64,000 bases of DNA from Pohlia nutans (Eukaryota; Streptophyta; Bryopsida; Bryales; Mniaceae), in contig CM040093.1 of the NCBI GenBank assembly GCA_022496805.1, positions 5,706,501-5,770,500 on the forward strand, read 5' to 3'. Within the stretch, counting starts at the first letter, position 1. Each line of letters starts with the position of its first letter. Below, one piece after another: positions 24,514 through 35,811 of this stretch. The notes under the pieces are model-generated. The model was not told the DNA's origin and searched no databases. It saw nothing but the letters and a program-made list of their open reading frames with translations. Position numbers and translations under genes: made by a program.

Positions 24514-25068
24514 TTAACCTTTAAAGGACCAAGCGACCATATAGTGGTTGATTATTTTGACCCTTCAAGATGACATTTCTTGCAAATACATCCAACCAAG
24601 AAAATGAAGTTTATCATGTCTAGTTTGCACTCTACTTTTTATATCTTAAAGAATTCAAGTATTGAGTATTTTATTTCTATTGCAAGCCTTGTAGCTTAGG
24701 GTTTGATTATAGTAGCCCGAGGTTTGAATTGATGTTCACCTTTCGAATTTCAAAATTTTAATAAAAAAATTCTATTGAAAATCTGTCATATGATTCTCTA
24801 CTGTAACTTGCACCTATTCCAAAATAATTTATATTTTGTGAAGCTTTTTTGTCATCACGATGAATTTTTGAAGTATTTGACTTAAGATTTTGTAGAGAGT
24901 TTGTTTTAAATGAAATAAATCTAAAAAATTCACAACTAATAGACTCAAACATATAATTTCTTTCCTGAAAATTATTACAAAATATATTTTGATAAATCTT
25001 GAAGGCTAAATTGTACATGAAAGTGTAGTTTGACTTTTCTACAAAGGTCTTAGTCCCTTAAGGGTTAA
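24514..25068 (-). mobile_element. TTAA-bounded MITE, family C copy 2
   Basis: A 555-bp element with ends TTAACCTTTAAAGGACC and CCCTTAAGGGTTAA. It is homologous to 11893-12438 in reverse; for example, the phrase AAGAAAATGAAGTTTAT here is the complement of ATAAACTTCATTTTCTT there. Confidence 0.75.
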
Positions 25069-25125
25069 ACTAGAAACAAGCCAAAAATGAACTAGAAATG
25101 ATTAGTATGTCGCCCTAATTTCTTA

Positions 25126-25259
25126 CTCCCTTTGTTCCACTAAAACACCTTGTTTTCACTAAAATCCATAGATAAAACTTCATCTTGTAATTATAGAGGA
25201 AATAATCGAAATATGTTGACTATGATGCAAATCCGTGGATCAAGTGAGTACAAAGGGAG
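25126..25259. mobile_element. Stowaway MITE
   Basis: A 134-bp element with ends CTCCCTTTGTTCCAC and GTACAAAGGGAG between TA dinucleotides (25124-25125, 25260-25261). CTCCCT(C/T)(C/T)GTTCC ends with a TA duplication are the signature of plant Stowaway elements (Tc1/mariner superfamily). Confidence 0.85.
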
Positions 25260-25285
25260 TATTTTGACCGCTAGAAAGTGTACGT

Positions 25286-25577
25286 CAGGAATTTAGGACC
25301 TCACAAATTTTTAATGATTTCCATGCAAAGTCGGATATTTCATGGGTTCGTGCATTTTTTGCACAGATTCCGGAAGGATTTTGCGCTAATTCTGCACCGA
25401 TTCTACACTTTGTTAGATAACGAAAAGAGTGAATGTAGAAGCCGTGCGGATTCAGTGCAGAATTAGCGCAAAATCCGTGCGAAATCCGTGCAGAATCCGT
25501 GCGAAAATTGCACAAACCCATGAAATATTTGACTTTGCACGGAAATTGTTAAAAATCGGTGAGGTCCTAAATTCCCT
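25286..25577. mobile_element. Foldback element with long arms
   Basis: A 292-bp near-palindrome with arms of more than 100 bp, starting CAGGAATTTAGGACCTCAC and ending GTGAGGTCCTAAATTCCCT. Inside the right arm the phrase AATCCGTGCGA/AATCCGTGCAG is repeated several times in tandem. It lies 26 bp from the Stowaway element. Mutually mirrored ORFs on both strands are a by-product of the palindrome. Confidence 0.75.
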
Positions 25578-25895
25578 AATGCTATACATGATCAAAATCC
25601 ATGACAATAATCCTTGATCAACATGATCAAAATCCATGAATTAAGCTGTCAAATTGTCTACTATGCCCTGAATCAATTGTCAAAGGTGCACGAAGCTTAA
25701 TTGTTGCTAGTTGTCATTTGTTAATTGATGTAGTCAAGAGAAAGGTTGCAATCTGTTCGTTGTTCATTGTATGGACGCAGGCATGTCAAAGGGTTAAATC
25801 TAATTATAGTATCTCGATTGCCCAAAAATGTCATGCATTCCCAAACAGGTTGCGAAAACCTTGTTTTCTCGACAACAATCTTGGTCCCTATAGGG

Positions 25896-26128
25896 TTAAT
25901 CTTTTAAAAGGCCGTTGGGGTCTCTTTCTACAACCCTTATTTAGCCTTATAATTGTTCAATTGTGGTTCAATATATGAATTGTGAAATATTGCTATATAC
26001 ATATTATCATGATTATTGATTTTATTTTGTACTGAAAAGAGTTTGGTCATTATTATTGTGATGAAATACCACTAAATATAGAATATACTATACAGCCGCA
26101 AAGGGCTTTCGGGTTGTTCAAGAATTAA
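25896..26128 (+). mobile_element. TTAA-bounded MITE, family G copy 1
   Basis: A 233-bp element with ends TTAATCTTTTAAAAGGCC and GGGTTGTTCAAGAATTAA. Homologous to 35907-36136 throughout. Confidence 0.7.
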
Positions 26129-26207
26129 CCACTATTCATGGCCTCAATCAAAAGTGCAACAACTATCATTCTTGATCAAAGTGCTTTGAAAAAGTTGGCT
26201 ACACACT

Positions 26208-26329
26208 CACTAGTAGAAAAGGTGGCACTCCCCAGGGTGATGCCCACGCAAAATCACTGTGCATGCGTGGAATTAGGCACTGCATGCCTGGGCAACTCCC
26301 TCACCAATACCCCATTTTCTACTAGTCAC
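26208..26329. mobile_element. CACTA-type MITE, ACT duplication
   Basis: A 122-bp element, same family as 12555, starting CACTAGTAGAAAAGGTGGCA. The right end reads TTTTCTACTAGTC, its last base having changed from G to C. ACT flanks both sides. Its interior has a long perfect-reading ORF only because the region is stop-free by chance. Confidence 0.8.
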
Positions 26330-26475
26330 TCCCGTTCTTCAGAATTAGAGTAGGAGGTCAAATAGAATGGGTCACTAGGTCGGTCAAGACATCCAGACCT
26401 GTTCTTCAGAAAGTTCACATGTAATTGCAAGTCAAGCTCAGCAAGCAAATTCACACACTACCAAAAAATAAGTTG

Positions 26476-26478
<3 letters not shown>

Positions 26479-26541
<63 letters not shown>
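26479..26541. repeat. (AT)n microsatellite
   Basis: About 31 AT units, followed directly by a TCTTTT-rich pyrimidine tract to about 26585. Confidence 0.95.
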
Positions 26542-26544
<3 letters not shown>

Positions 26545-26624
26545 ATCTTTTCTTTTCTTTTTCTTTTTTCTTTTTCTTTTTCTTGGGTAGTGACAAGAAA
26601 ACACTATTTGAGATCAATGCGTAT

Positions 26625-26874
26625 TTAAGTCCTAAAGGATCAAGAAGCCCAAATTGGACTTCATACACTTTTTAGTAGTTATGAGTGAGTTCTATGTGAA
26701 CTTCCTTTTGTCCAAATTTAAATTTTATGTGACTAATACATGCAATGTTCTTTATTTATTATGATGGTGTAATCATATAAAATATAGTCCCATCTTAATT
26801 ATATATTTCACAATATGATCTTGAATTGAAATTGTCATTTTAAAATCATGAATCATTGGTCCTCTAGAGGTTAA
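26625..26874 (-). mobile_element. TTAA-bounded MITE, family H copy 2
   Basis: A 250-bp diverged element in reverse orientation relative to 23475. Its left end (TTAAGTCCTAAAGGATC) continues into AAGCCCAAATTGGACTTC, the complement of the right end of the 23475 copy. Confidence 0.65.
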
Positions 26875-27703
26875 AACAATGGCTATATTTAGTTGGCTAA
26901 AAACTTAGGGTGTGAAAAATTAGAGAGTGCACTTTAATCTTTTAGGATCATGTGGTTTCTAGTTTATTGTAAAGCATTTGTGGATCATGTCAAAGGGCTT
27001 TTGGGTCATTTTAGAACATCTTTGGGTTCTTTTGTACTTTTGTCACTATAGAGTATACCCTCGAAAGAGGGCATCAAGGGTAGCAAACGCCATTTTGGTC
27101 CTAGTGCCCAAATTGGTAGCACTTCCCCCAACAGATTCTTCATTCACACTGGCCCCTCGGGCCAGAGTTCCTCTCTCTTGGGTTATTTTGGATCAATTAT
27201 GATTTGACTTATTTTTGCTCCTCGTCTCCACCGAGGTCTCCACAAACCAAAATGAGAGCCATAATTTCTCCACAAAAGAAAAATTACAATTTTGATGGAA
27301 TATGGCTATTATTTCCAAATTAGCGTACACTCCGTACATGGTTTATCACATTGTTTAGATTCCTCTTTCATAAGTTAGTTGTGATCTATCACACGATGTT
27401 AATTTTGACAGGCATATAACTTGTCATATGCTTGTTTCAGTTACATCTTTTTAAGGTGCGAACTTGTAAAAAAAGTATGTTGTGTATGTATTTAAAGATT
27501 GGAACCTGTCAAAAACAATCATTGCTTTAGCACAAACCTTGTGTTAATCTCTAAAGGACAAAATCCAATGTTTAGCCCATTTTTTACATTTAGAAGGCAA
27601 TTGTGAAGGCAATATTTGTCAAAAAGAAATTGATTTTTTGTGAACTCGTGGTTTAGTACTAACTTCTAGGCACATGAATTTGTCCAAGATTTTGATTTTC
27701 GAT
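26875..27703. other. Gene-free stretch
   Basis: No gene recognised; a short ORF at 26978-27202 has no domain. Confidence 0.45.
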
Positions 27704-28285
27704 TTAACCCCTAAAGGACCAAGGGGTGTAGAACTTAGCTCTTGTTTTCTTGACTACCTCTTGTAGCAAACTCAATTCCTCATTGGTGTGGGGTAATTTT
27801 GACCATCGGCACTGTTAAAATTATAGAAGACTTACAAAGTTTTTGTATGAAAAAAGGATCAACAAAATTGCACAATTTTTTAGAAAATGTCACCGTTGAG
27901 AAGATTGATGGAACTCGTTTGGGGTATTTTGGACACATGCTGAAATCGGATTGTTCAAAAGTGCTCCAAAACTTTTAAAATTTTTACTGTGCGTAGGAAT
28001 CATCATTTTAAACATGTGATAAAAATTTCACATACTTTGGAGGTGTGAGGAAGAAGATATGAGGGTCTAAAGTGACACCTAGATACCCTCCTTGCAACTC
28101 AAAAATATCACCAAAAATTGCTCACTTCATGAATTTCCGATCAAGAAGTGCCGACATATTCAGCTCTTAAAAAGAGCCAGGGTCTCTTTATTGCTCATTT
28201 TACATTTCAAAGCCCAAGAACCCGAATTTCCTCACTTTCTAGTTCCAGAAACCGCGTGGGAGCCTTATGGTCCTTTAGGGATTAA
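27704..28285 (+). mobile_element. TTAA-bounded MITE, family I copy 1
   Basis: A 582-bp element with ends TTAACCCCTAAAGGACC and GGTCCTTTAGGGATTAA, a nearly perfect 17-bp inverted repeat. It is homologous, in reverse, to the nested element at 59898-60471. Confidence 0.85.
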
Positions 28286-29011
28286 GAGTCCTGTTCTAAA
28301 ATGCGCTTTTTTTACAAAGGACAGTTTAAAAACCTTTTATTTCAAAATTTTGTGGTTGGAATTTTTTTCATTAATTTCCAATTAAATTAGGAATCATATA
28401 CGATAATGAACTTACCCTAGTTATAAGACACACATTTTTGAATTTAATTATTATTTTTAGTTAAATGAACGTTTATTCCATTGAGACACACACATTTTAC
28501 AAGACAAATTGTCAAAGGCAGAAATGCATTCTAACTCATGTAACATGCTCACCATATATCAATAAAATGTTTGGGGTTCGTGAACAAGTGCTCCATTATC
28601 ATGGGCGCCAAAGTACTTTCGAGAGGGGCACAAATAAAATTTGACCCAAATAAGGCAAATGGCTCAAGCAAAGGATATTCGATCATATCCACTATTTACA
28701 ATATGGTATGTAATACCGTAGTACCATAGCTGGGTGCCACCCCACGAAAGAATATTTAATATTTTTGAGAATTAAGTTTCCTTCCTCAAAAAAATGAATT
28801 TCTTGATTTTGGCTTTTAGTAAAAAAATGATTAGAAATGGCTCAGAATGGCCCAAAATAGTTCAGAAATAGCAAAATATAGATTAAATTAATTTATTCTA
28901 TTTTCATTTTTTGGTCCTCATAATTTCCGATTTTTAACGTTTTTTATTTTTTGAATTAATTTTTGGCGACCTAACTATGGTACTACACTAGTGCATACAG
29001 ATTACTATAAT
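28286..29011. other. Gene-free stretch
   Basis: No gene recognised. A short inverted theme (GGTACTACACTA / CCGTAGTACCATAG) suggests a further unclassified element around 28700-28990. Confidence 0.35.
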
Positions 29012-29020
29012 GTTGTCTAC

Positions 29021-29299
29021 CCCTGACATTGAATCCCCCCCCCTCGACGATAATGCAAGCACTATTCATCTATAAGCCCCATTTTCTGAAATTTCCATTT
29101 TGGGCACCCTAAGGTCTTTTTTTGGATTTCTTGCACATTGGGGATCTACAACCCTAAATTAATTTGAAAGGATCCCCTCGGGAATTTTAAACCCTTGGAA
29201 GAGGGGGTTATATTTTAAGGTAGGCCCCTACATGCACAAAATAAGGGGACAATTTTTGTCCTCTTGCACTAACGTTGAGGGGGGCATTTAGAGTCAGGG
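29021..29299. mobile_element. C-run MITE, family J copy 2, with 8-9-bp duplication
   Basis: A 279-bp element whose ends are CCCTGACATTGAATCCCCCC and its near complement ending ATTTAGAGTCAGGG. The flanks GTTGTCTAC (29012-29020) and ATTGTCTAC (29300-29308) match at eight of nine bases. That points to the hAT (8 bp) or Mutator (9 bp) superfamily. Confidence 0.75.
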
Positions 29300-29720
29300 A
29301 TTGTCTACAATGGTGACCAAGGAGCCAAGGATTATGCCGAACTCTCATTAACCCTTAGTGCCCAGGAGACCAATATTTGGTCACTGTGTGGGGTTTTCCT
29401 AAAATAGCTCCACATCTGTTGTGAATGGGACGTGGTTCTTTGAAGAACGGAAGAGGGGTCTGCAATGTGCATCTTATGCAAAAACGTTTTTTTCTTTAAT
29501 TCGGAGTTGTGAAGCTATTAAAATACCTATAAACAAAACACCAAAATACTGCAATATCTAAAAATACAGCAAATACTTACAAATACAAGACATGTACTAT
29601 GCGGTGTTTCTTTTGTTTGAAGGTTTATTATCTTGTGTTTATTTTGGATTGTGTTCTCGTGTTTATGTTCCATTAGTGTATGTATTGCAATCTTGATCAA
29701 TGTACAACTCCTTTCACATT

Positions 29721-31827
29721 ATAACCCTTAAACCTCAAGAAAGCCTGACGAGTTTATTTATAAAAGAATAAATATGATAAAGTGGATTTTTTCAACGAGA
29801 TTTGAAATGGACTGGTGTTATGGAAAGGTGATGAAAGAGGAAGGGTAAATTTAGCAAATATGCCTAAATTAGACAATTGTGAAACAATCCACAATCAAAC
29901 AAAAGAATGGAGGGAGCTATGATCAGGCAACAACTATGGAGAGAGACAAAGCATTTTATTTTATTTAAAAAATATATATTGGCATGCAGTGCTGACAGCA
30001 GGTTGGCAATTTTTTATTTACTTTATTATTTATTTGTAATTTTGTTTGGTTTTTGAAACCTAAGCCTAGAAATTTGTCTTGCTGCTCAAACTTAATTGTA
30101 CATGTGACTTTACTTACTAAGTTCAATTTCTGAATTTGTTCATGCTAAAGTAGACTGCCTCCGAATGATTGGGCTCATTTTATAAACTTAGTTATTGAGT
30201 ACCGACTTCCTACATAGGAGATTGGGTTGCTGATACCATGCCCTCCCTTTACATTTCAAATTGTTCTTTGAATGCATTAGTTATGAGATTCACTCTCATA
30301 ATACTCCCGCGGATTGTGTTAAATTGGTGGCATGTTAGACTATTTACATTAAACGTACCACATATGCATGATGCAACAACATTCAATGCTCAAAGGGTTT
30401 TTTCCCCCAAGCAACAATATTGTAATCCACAACAACTCAATATACGCATTGCATGAGGTACTTACGCAAACCCTAAGTCTACAAGTAGGGCAATAGACTG
30501 ATATGGATACCGGTGAGACACGTCTGACTATGTGTGACTTATGTCTAACTCATTTTATGTATGCAAGAAATTCCGTTTTTAACACCATGTATATACTTAG
30601 GTGCAGGCATGGCGCCTAAAACACCATCTAATTTTTGTAATTTTCCGATGTTTTTTTCTTACCAAAGGGTGAGCTAAAAGGATATTTCTTGAAAATCACA
30701 CTATTTTTGGAGGGGGTACCCATATCAGGCCATCACCAAGTAGACAGTAGTCTCTTTTATTGGTTGCATATTTGTAGAGAGTTGTTGGTATTCCAATTGT
30801 ATTAAACGTGGATTGGGAGTTTTGAAGCGATAGCACCCAGGTCACAGAGTAGCATACAACAAGTCGTCCAACATGCTGCTCTCATCAAATATTGCTTTCC
30901 AATTTGCATTTGTTACCTTTGATTTTTTTTCTCTTGCACATGAATATTTTATAACAAGTAGTGGTATGCTGCAGGCACCTCGTGTGCAAATTAAAACTGA
31001 CTACATGTTTGTTTTTTGTCATGGGCATAGGTGAGGAATACCACCTCTTGAGAAATTCTTAAATTTCCAATTCACGCACTTGGAGCTGGAGCTTTGTTTG
31101 TTGGTTATGTTCTTTTCTTACAATTCACTTCGGTTTGCTATTATAGCTTTCTTTTGGGATTGTCGATCTTCTTCAAGCGATTTGGCGTCTAAGTAGTTGT
31201 TGCTCCACAATCTGCTAGGGAAATTATATTTTTTGATTTAGTGAATACCAAGTAGTAACTCGCACTTAGGATTTGCAGTATTTACAAAGATGCCTATGTC
31301 GATTGGTTTAAAGTATTGGATTTTTTTATTTCTTTGCTTACCATGTAAGCTTAGAACGTGAACAATTTAATTTGTTGATGTTAATATGTGATGTTTGGTC
31401 GTGTTTTAATTCTTGTCTTACCCTGTAAATAGTTTTGTGACATTGGATTTTGTTTCAATTCTCTGCTTACCCTAAAGCTTAGAATGTGAATAGTTTTGTG
31501 ATATTAGATTTTGTTTTAATTCTTTGCTTACCCTATAAGCTTTTGTGATATTAGATTTTGTTTCAATTCTTTGCTTACCCTATAAGCTTAGAACATGAAC
31601 GATTTTGTGATCTTATGTGATTTTGTCTAAGGTTTGGAACCCTAATTTAGTAGTGGACACAAGTCTATTTACTAGATTTGTTCTTATTAGATAAGGTGGG
31701 AGTTTGATTTTTAAGATTGTTTAGAATATGCTTTGAATTTTCAAAGAAGGAAAAAGCCCCTTTTTCTTTTTTCGCAGTAGCGCTTGTAGACTTTTGGCCA
31801 AGGACCCTCTTAACGTTTAAGGATTAA
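29721..31827 (+). mobile_element. Long TTAA-type element, family F copy 1, nested
   Basis: The left end (ATAACCCTTAAACCTCAAG) and right end (CTTAACGTTTAAGGATTAA) match the short element at 61292-61697. This copy is 2107 bp because of about 1.7 kb of extra internal sequence with no recognisable ORF, including the tandem repeats at 31311-31615. The left target is degenerate (ATAA instead of TTAA). It may be a longer ancestral form or the host of a further insertion. Confidence 0.6.
31311..31615 (+). repeat. Minisatellite, about 60-80-bp units
   Basis: About five imperfect units share TTTTGTTTCAATTCTTTGCT, TACCCTATAAGCTTAGAA and GATTTTGTGAT phrases, inside the long family F element. One unit lacks the middle part. 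Confidence 0.75.
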
Positions 31828-32328
31828 TGTATAAATTTATTACAGAAACTGTATGTGTACCTCATGTGTGGATTTTGAAACTCTTTGAAAAATTGAGTAA
31901 TCATTGGAAGGTGGTATGGTAAATTGTTCCAATAAGATATTGAAGCTTCGAGTCAAGTCCAAGTTATATAATAAATTATTTAAAAATAAATAAACTCTCA
32001 TATTGAAGTTCAATAGAGAAAGGTTTGTTTACACACTCAATGGCAATGCAAGTATGATTACGAATACAAGTCATAATCTTGCAAATGAACGGCCGGATCT
32101 ACACGAAGTTTTCATAGAATGCGAGAAATTGAAGTATGCTTAATTTAGTAGGATTGGATTCTTTTTTAAGCAATTTTTTGTGCAGTCTAAATGCCACCCA
32201 TCCAGAAGTACCTCCTAAAAATATGGGTTTCGCGGAAAACTGACCTAGCTAATAAAGGGTTAACAACTTAACACTCCGTTGTTTTTAAAGAAATTTCAAA
32301 GGTTATGTGAATCGCAAATTTGAGGTGC

Positions 32329-32703
32329 TACACCCATTATCATCTTTAGTTTGACTTAGATTAATAACGAAAATTCAGACTAATTTTGGAATTAGAAGAA
32401 AGTTCGAGTCAGAGTAATTGAGATAACTCATAGTAATTATGGTAATGTAGCTATTGTGTGGCCTATACCTATTTTTTTTAATCCAAATTACTATGAATCT
32501 ACGATGCAAAATATGGAGAAAATATTCTCAAATTTCTATTTTTAGCTATTTGAAAAAAATCTTATAATCTAAATAAAATAATAATAATATTTATTATTAT
32601 ATCCTCAAACTAATTTGGATAGTACATACCGGAATTAGTCCGTGGATTTGTAAAAGAAATTAAACTAATTGTGGCTCTTAGACTAAAGATGATAATGGGT
32701 GTA
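32329..32703. mobile_element. Stowaway/mariner-like MITE at TA
   Basis: A 375-bp element with inverted ends CACCCATTATCATCTTTAGT and ACTAAAGATGATAATGGGTG between TA dinucleotides. AATTAG-type subterminal segments are also inverted. Confidence 0.75.
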
Positions 32704-33253
32704 CTTGTAAATATGTTTGGCTTAGGGTGAAAAATTACTCCTAAGGATAGATGGCTACAGAACTTTTCAAAGTGAACTCTCTTTGTATTTTTAAAGTATC
32801 ATGTGTGAAAAAAGATATACAAAAGTACCCTAAAAAATAATAGTAATTCTCACTATAGTTAGTAATATTCAAAGAATATTCTCATTTTAATTCTTGTAAT
32901 CAATTTTGAGCATCCTATATTAATGTAATTCATTTATAAAAGTCACCTTCAAAAATTTATTTGGACCTTATCTTTTTTCACCTTGATACGTAATATTTGA
33001 AAGTGACATGCCCAAGAAAATATTCGGTTGTTGGGCAGGGAGAATGAGCAAATGAGCAGAAAATGTTGTGGCAAATAGTACCCTTCGATGGGGACCCTTA
33101 TTGTATACAGCAATTTGGGCAGCAAAGACTGACCCTTCTCATGCACCATCTCTCCAAAATCAAGCTTGCACCACAAAACCAAAACAGAGAACACACAAGC
33201 AATGCAAATGCAAATCACAAGATGGTGTGAATACTTAGCTCTGAGATGGCGCT

Positions 33254-33493
33254 TTAATCCTTAAAGGACCAAGGATTCATAGTTTTCAAATGACAAATTC
33301 AATCAATCATATTGTGAAAATTATAATTCAGATAGGAGCAAATTTTATATCACTAGAATCAGTGAAGAAAATTGCATGTGTTGATCAAAAAACAAATAAA
33401 TTTGAATAAACGGAAGTCTACATAGGACCTATTCAAAACTGCTACAAAAAACATGAGGCCCAATTTGGGTTTCTTTGGTCTTTTAGGGGTTAA
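33254..33493 (+). mobile_element. TTAA-bounded MITE, family H copy 3
   Basis: A 240-bp element with ends TTAATCCTTAAAGGACC and GGTCTTTTAGGGGTTAA. Closely homologous to 23475-23717, including the phrase TATCACTAGAATCAGTGAA. Confidence 0.8.
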
Positions 33494-33769
33494 GCATCTT
33501 CAACGGGTCCAATTCCACAACCTCACTCCTTGCTACAACTAATTGGATTCACCGTTGTGTTGCAGCCGTTGCATGCGCCACCTCAAACAAAACATGGCCA
33601 TAATCCTAAACATGCTAGGGTAATGGCTCTTACGCAATCAATGAGTGTATGTTGCTCGCGAAGATTTTAGGAGCAAAATGAGTCTGTCAGCGAGTGCAGA
33701 ATGGTGAGCAAGCTAAATTAGGCTGCTGTAGCAAGTGGAGGAGGATAAAATGGAGAAGATGATGGCAAA

Positions 33770-33876
33770 CACTAGTAGAAAAGGTGGCACTGTCGAGGGA
33801 GATGCCCAGATAAGTGGTGCCCGATTCCACGCATGCACAATGATTTTGCCTGGGAGTGCCACCTTTTCTACTAGTG
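33770..33876. mobile_element. CACTA-type MITE
   Basis: A 107-bp element with ends CACTAGTAGAAAAGGTGGCA and TGCCACCTTTTCTACTAGTG. Flanks AAA and AAT agree at two of three bases. It is the shortest copy of the 12555 family. Confidence 0.8.
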
Positions 33877-34770
33877 AATGCCAACTTTAAATGGTTGCGA
33901 TAGGACGTGCATGGGTGACGGCCATTGACACGACATTGGACTGGTTGGCAAAACGACTAACTTTTACACTTGATTTTACAGTGCATTGTGGTGCAAGTGT
34001 GAAAATGAGGCAATTTTGTGGCAAATTTAGCCAATAAAAAAATCATTAATCACACTCTACCAATACTCCATACGGAGTAATTTGTAGGTTAAGGGATCTT
34101 ATTCCATTCCCAAATCTAGTTTTTTTTCCTTTCAAACCATTCCAAGTTCATTTTTAGCTCCAAATCCAAATGCATTGATCAATAAAATTCTTTTCGTAGG
34201 CATCCTACAAGGTCGATTGAGAAGGTCAATTATAGGTATCAACTCAAGTTTGTTATTTGTATGTTTTTTCAAAAACAAATGTAATTATTTTTTTGGTTTT
34301 TTTGGGTAAAAGTAATCATGTCTACCTTCGGATGCTGCCTAAAAAGAACGTATTTACCGTGCATGTTTATTACATGAAATTTCATGGTCAAAAATCCTTA
34401 TATAGTCGGAATTGGAGGCTAGGGAAAAATGTCACCTATGTTGGTAAAAGCTATTTTGAGCGAAAAATTATTAAAAAAATGTCTGAAAGGCCCAAGATAG
34501 CAAAATATAACTAAAAATATTGTATTCTATTCGCTGCAGAAAAATACAACTACCAGGCATGTATTTTTGTTTTTTTCTTCATAATTTTTTTTAAAATATA
34601 TTTTTTATTTTATTTTTGTTTTTTGTTTTTTATATTTAAAACAAAATAAAAATTAGCGACCCAGTAACAAAATTCTGTTGGACAAGGTCACATAGAAATC
34701 TACGCTTTCCCCTGATCTGTGATAGATCTGGAATTCAGTCAACTGCCTATGGTGAACTTTCATAGCACCG
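33877..34770. other. Gene-free stretch
   Basis: No gene recognised; poly-T and poly-A rich near 34560-34645. Confidence 0.45.
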
Positions 34771-35349
34771 TTAACCCCTAAATGTCTACAACCCTCTCTA
34801 AATTGTGCAGTTTTGCAAAGATGCATTATAAAATGCAATTAAGAGGGATATCTTGAATTTGATGTATGAACAAAATTTGTACATTATAAATTTTGGATTC
34901 TATCCATACGGTTAGATCTATGATTGCTATCACCAATATTTTTGTATAAATTTTGAAACTCAAAATTCAAAATTATTTTTGTAATTCAATCACAAATATG
35001 GTATTGACAATCTGAGGATGAAATTTCTTGTGATGGGTTGAAATGAAATACTCTAAGTGTAGTGTATTTTGGAGATATTTTGGTTGCTTAATTTTATGAG
35101 TTGAATTTTTCAAGAGCAATTTTGAACTAAGATCTTAGGAATTTTTGGCAAATCACTGCAACATGAAATGAGGCATAAAAATTTCACAAATCATCCCCTT
35201 TGTAATCTGTTCTCACATGCATGAAGCTAACTTCCCATAAAATCTATACTAAAAAATTCACACCGCAAAAAGTACCTAAAGGATGAGTTAAACGTGGATG
35301 AAATTTGTACATCATCGAAAAAATGGACGCTTAGACAGTTAAGGGTTAA
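34771..35349 (-). mobile_element. TTAA-bounded MITE, family A copy 5, reverse
   Basis: A 579-bp family A element on the opposite strand, starting TTAACCCCTAAATGTC and ending GACAGTTAAGGGTTAA. Confidence 0.85.
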
Positions 35350-35811
35350 CTCTGAAAGACCGGACAATCCATTTTGGGTTGATGCATTAATATTCTCAAG
35401 CTTCCGTTACTCACAATTAAAAATAAACTAAATTATTATTGTCATTTTTATTTTATTTTTTGGAAGAACCGGTACATCAAAATAGTGATTTAGTGTTAGC
35501 AAGAATTGATGTCTTTTACCATAGTTAGTTCAAAGGTGAAGAAAAATAGTGCCATTACGTATAGTACATAGGAGTTTGTCACTTGTCATTCCCACTTCCA
35601 CTGAAAGTGCCAAGTTCCTTCGAGGTGATGAGTGATATGAGTTGGCATGCCATATTTATTATAAAGAGTTGTCATTTGTCATTGGAACAGTACATTCAAA
35701 AGGTTTAGTTGAGGTTTGTATCATTTTAAATTTTAAAGTAAAAGGTTTTTTTACACAGACACTATATATTCAAAAAGTCAAATAGTATCAATGTTAAAAA
35801 ATAGTGTCTTA

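Larger units (their letters stand above)
29348..32263 (+). mobile_element. TTAA-bounded MITE, family E copy 1, interrupted
   Basis: Starts TTAACCCTTAGTGCCCAG, as does the copy at 38859, and is homologous to it along the left half. It is split by a 2.1-kb family F element (29721-31827). After that element the sequence again resembles family E and ends AAAGGGTTAA at 32263. The length without the insert is about 809 bp, against 811 bp for the intact copy, which supports these boundaries. Confidence 0.65.

Noticed and set aside
24758..25018. Minus-strand ORF of 86 codons
   Set aside because: Lies inside a family C TTAA element and is not conserved as a frame in the copy at 11893.
26425..26668. 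ORFs on both strands with IYIYIY runs (also 60529-60936)
   Set aside because: Translations of (AT)n microsatellites.
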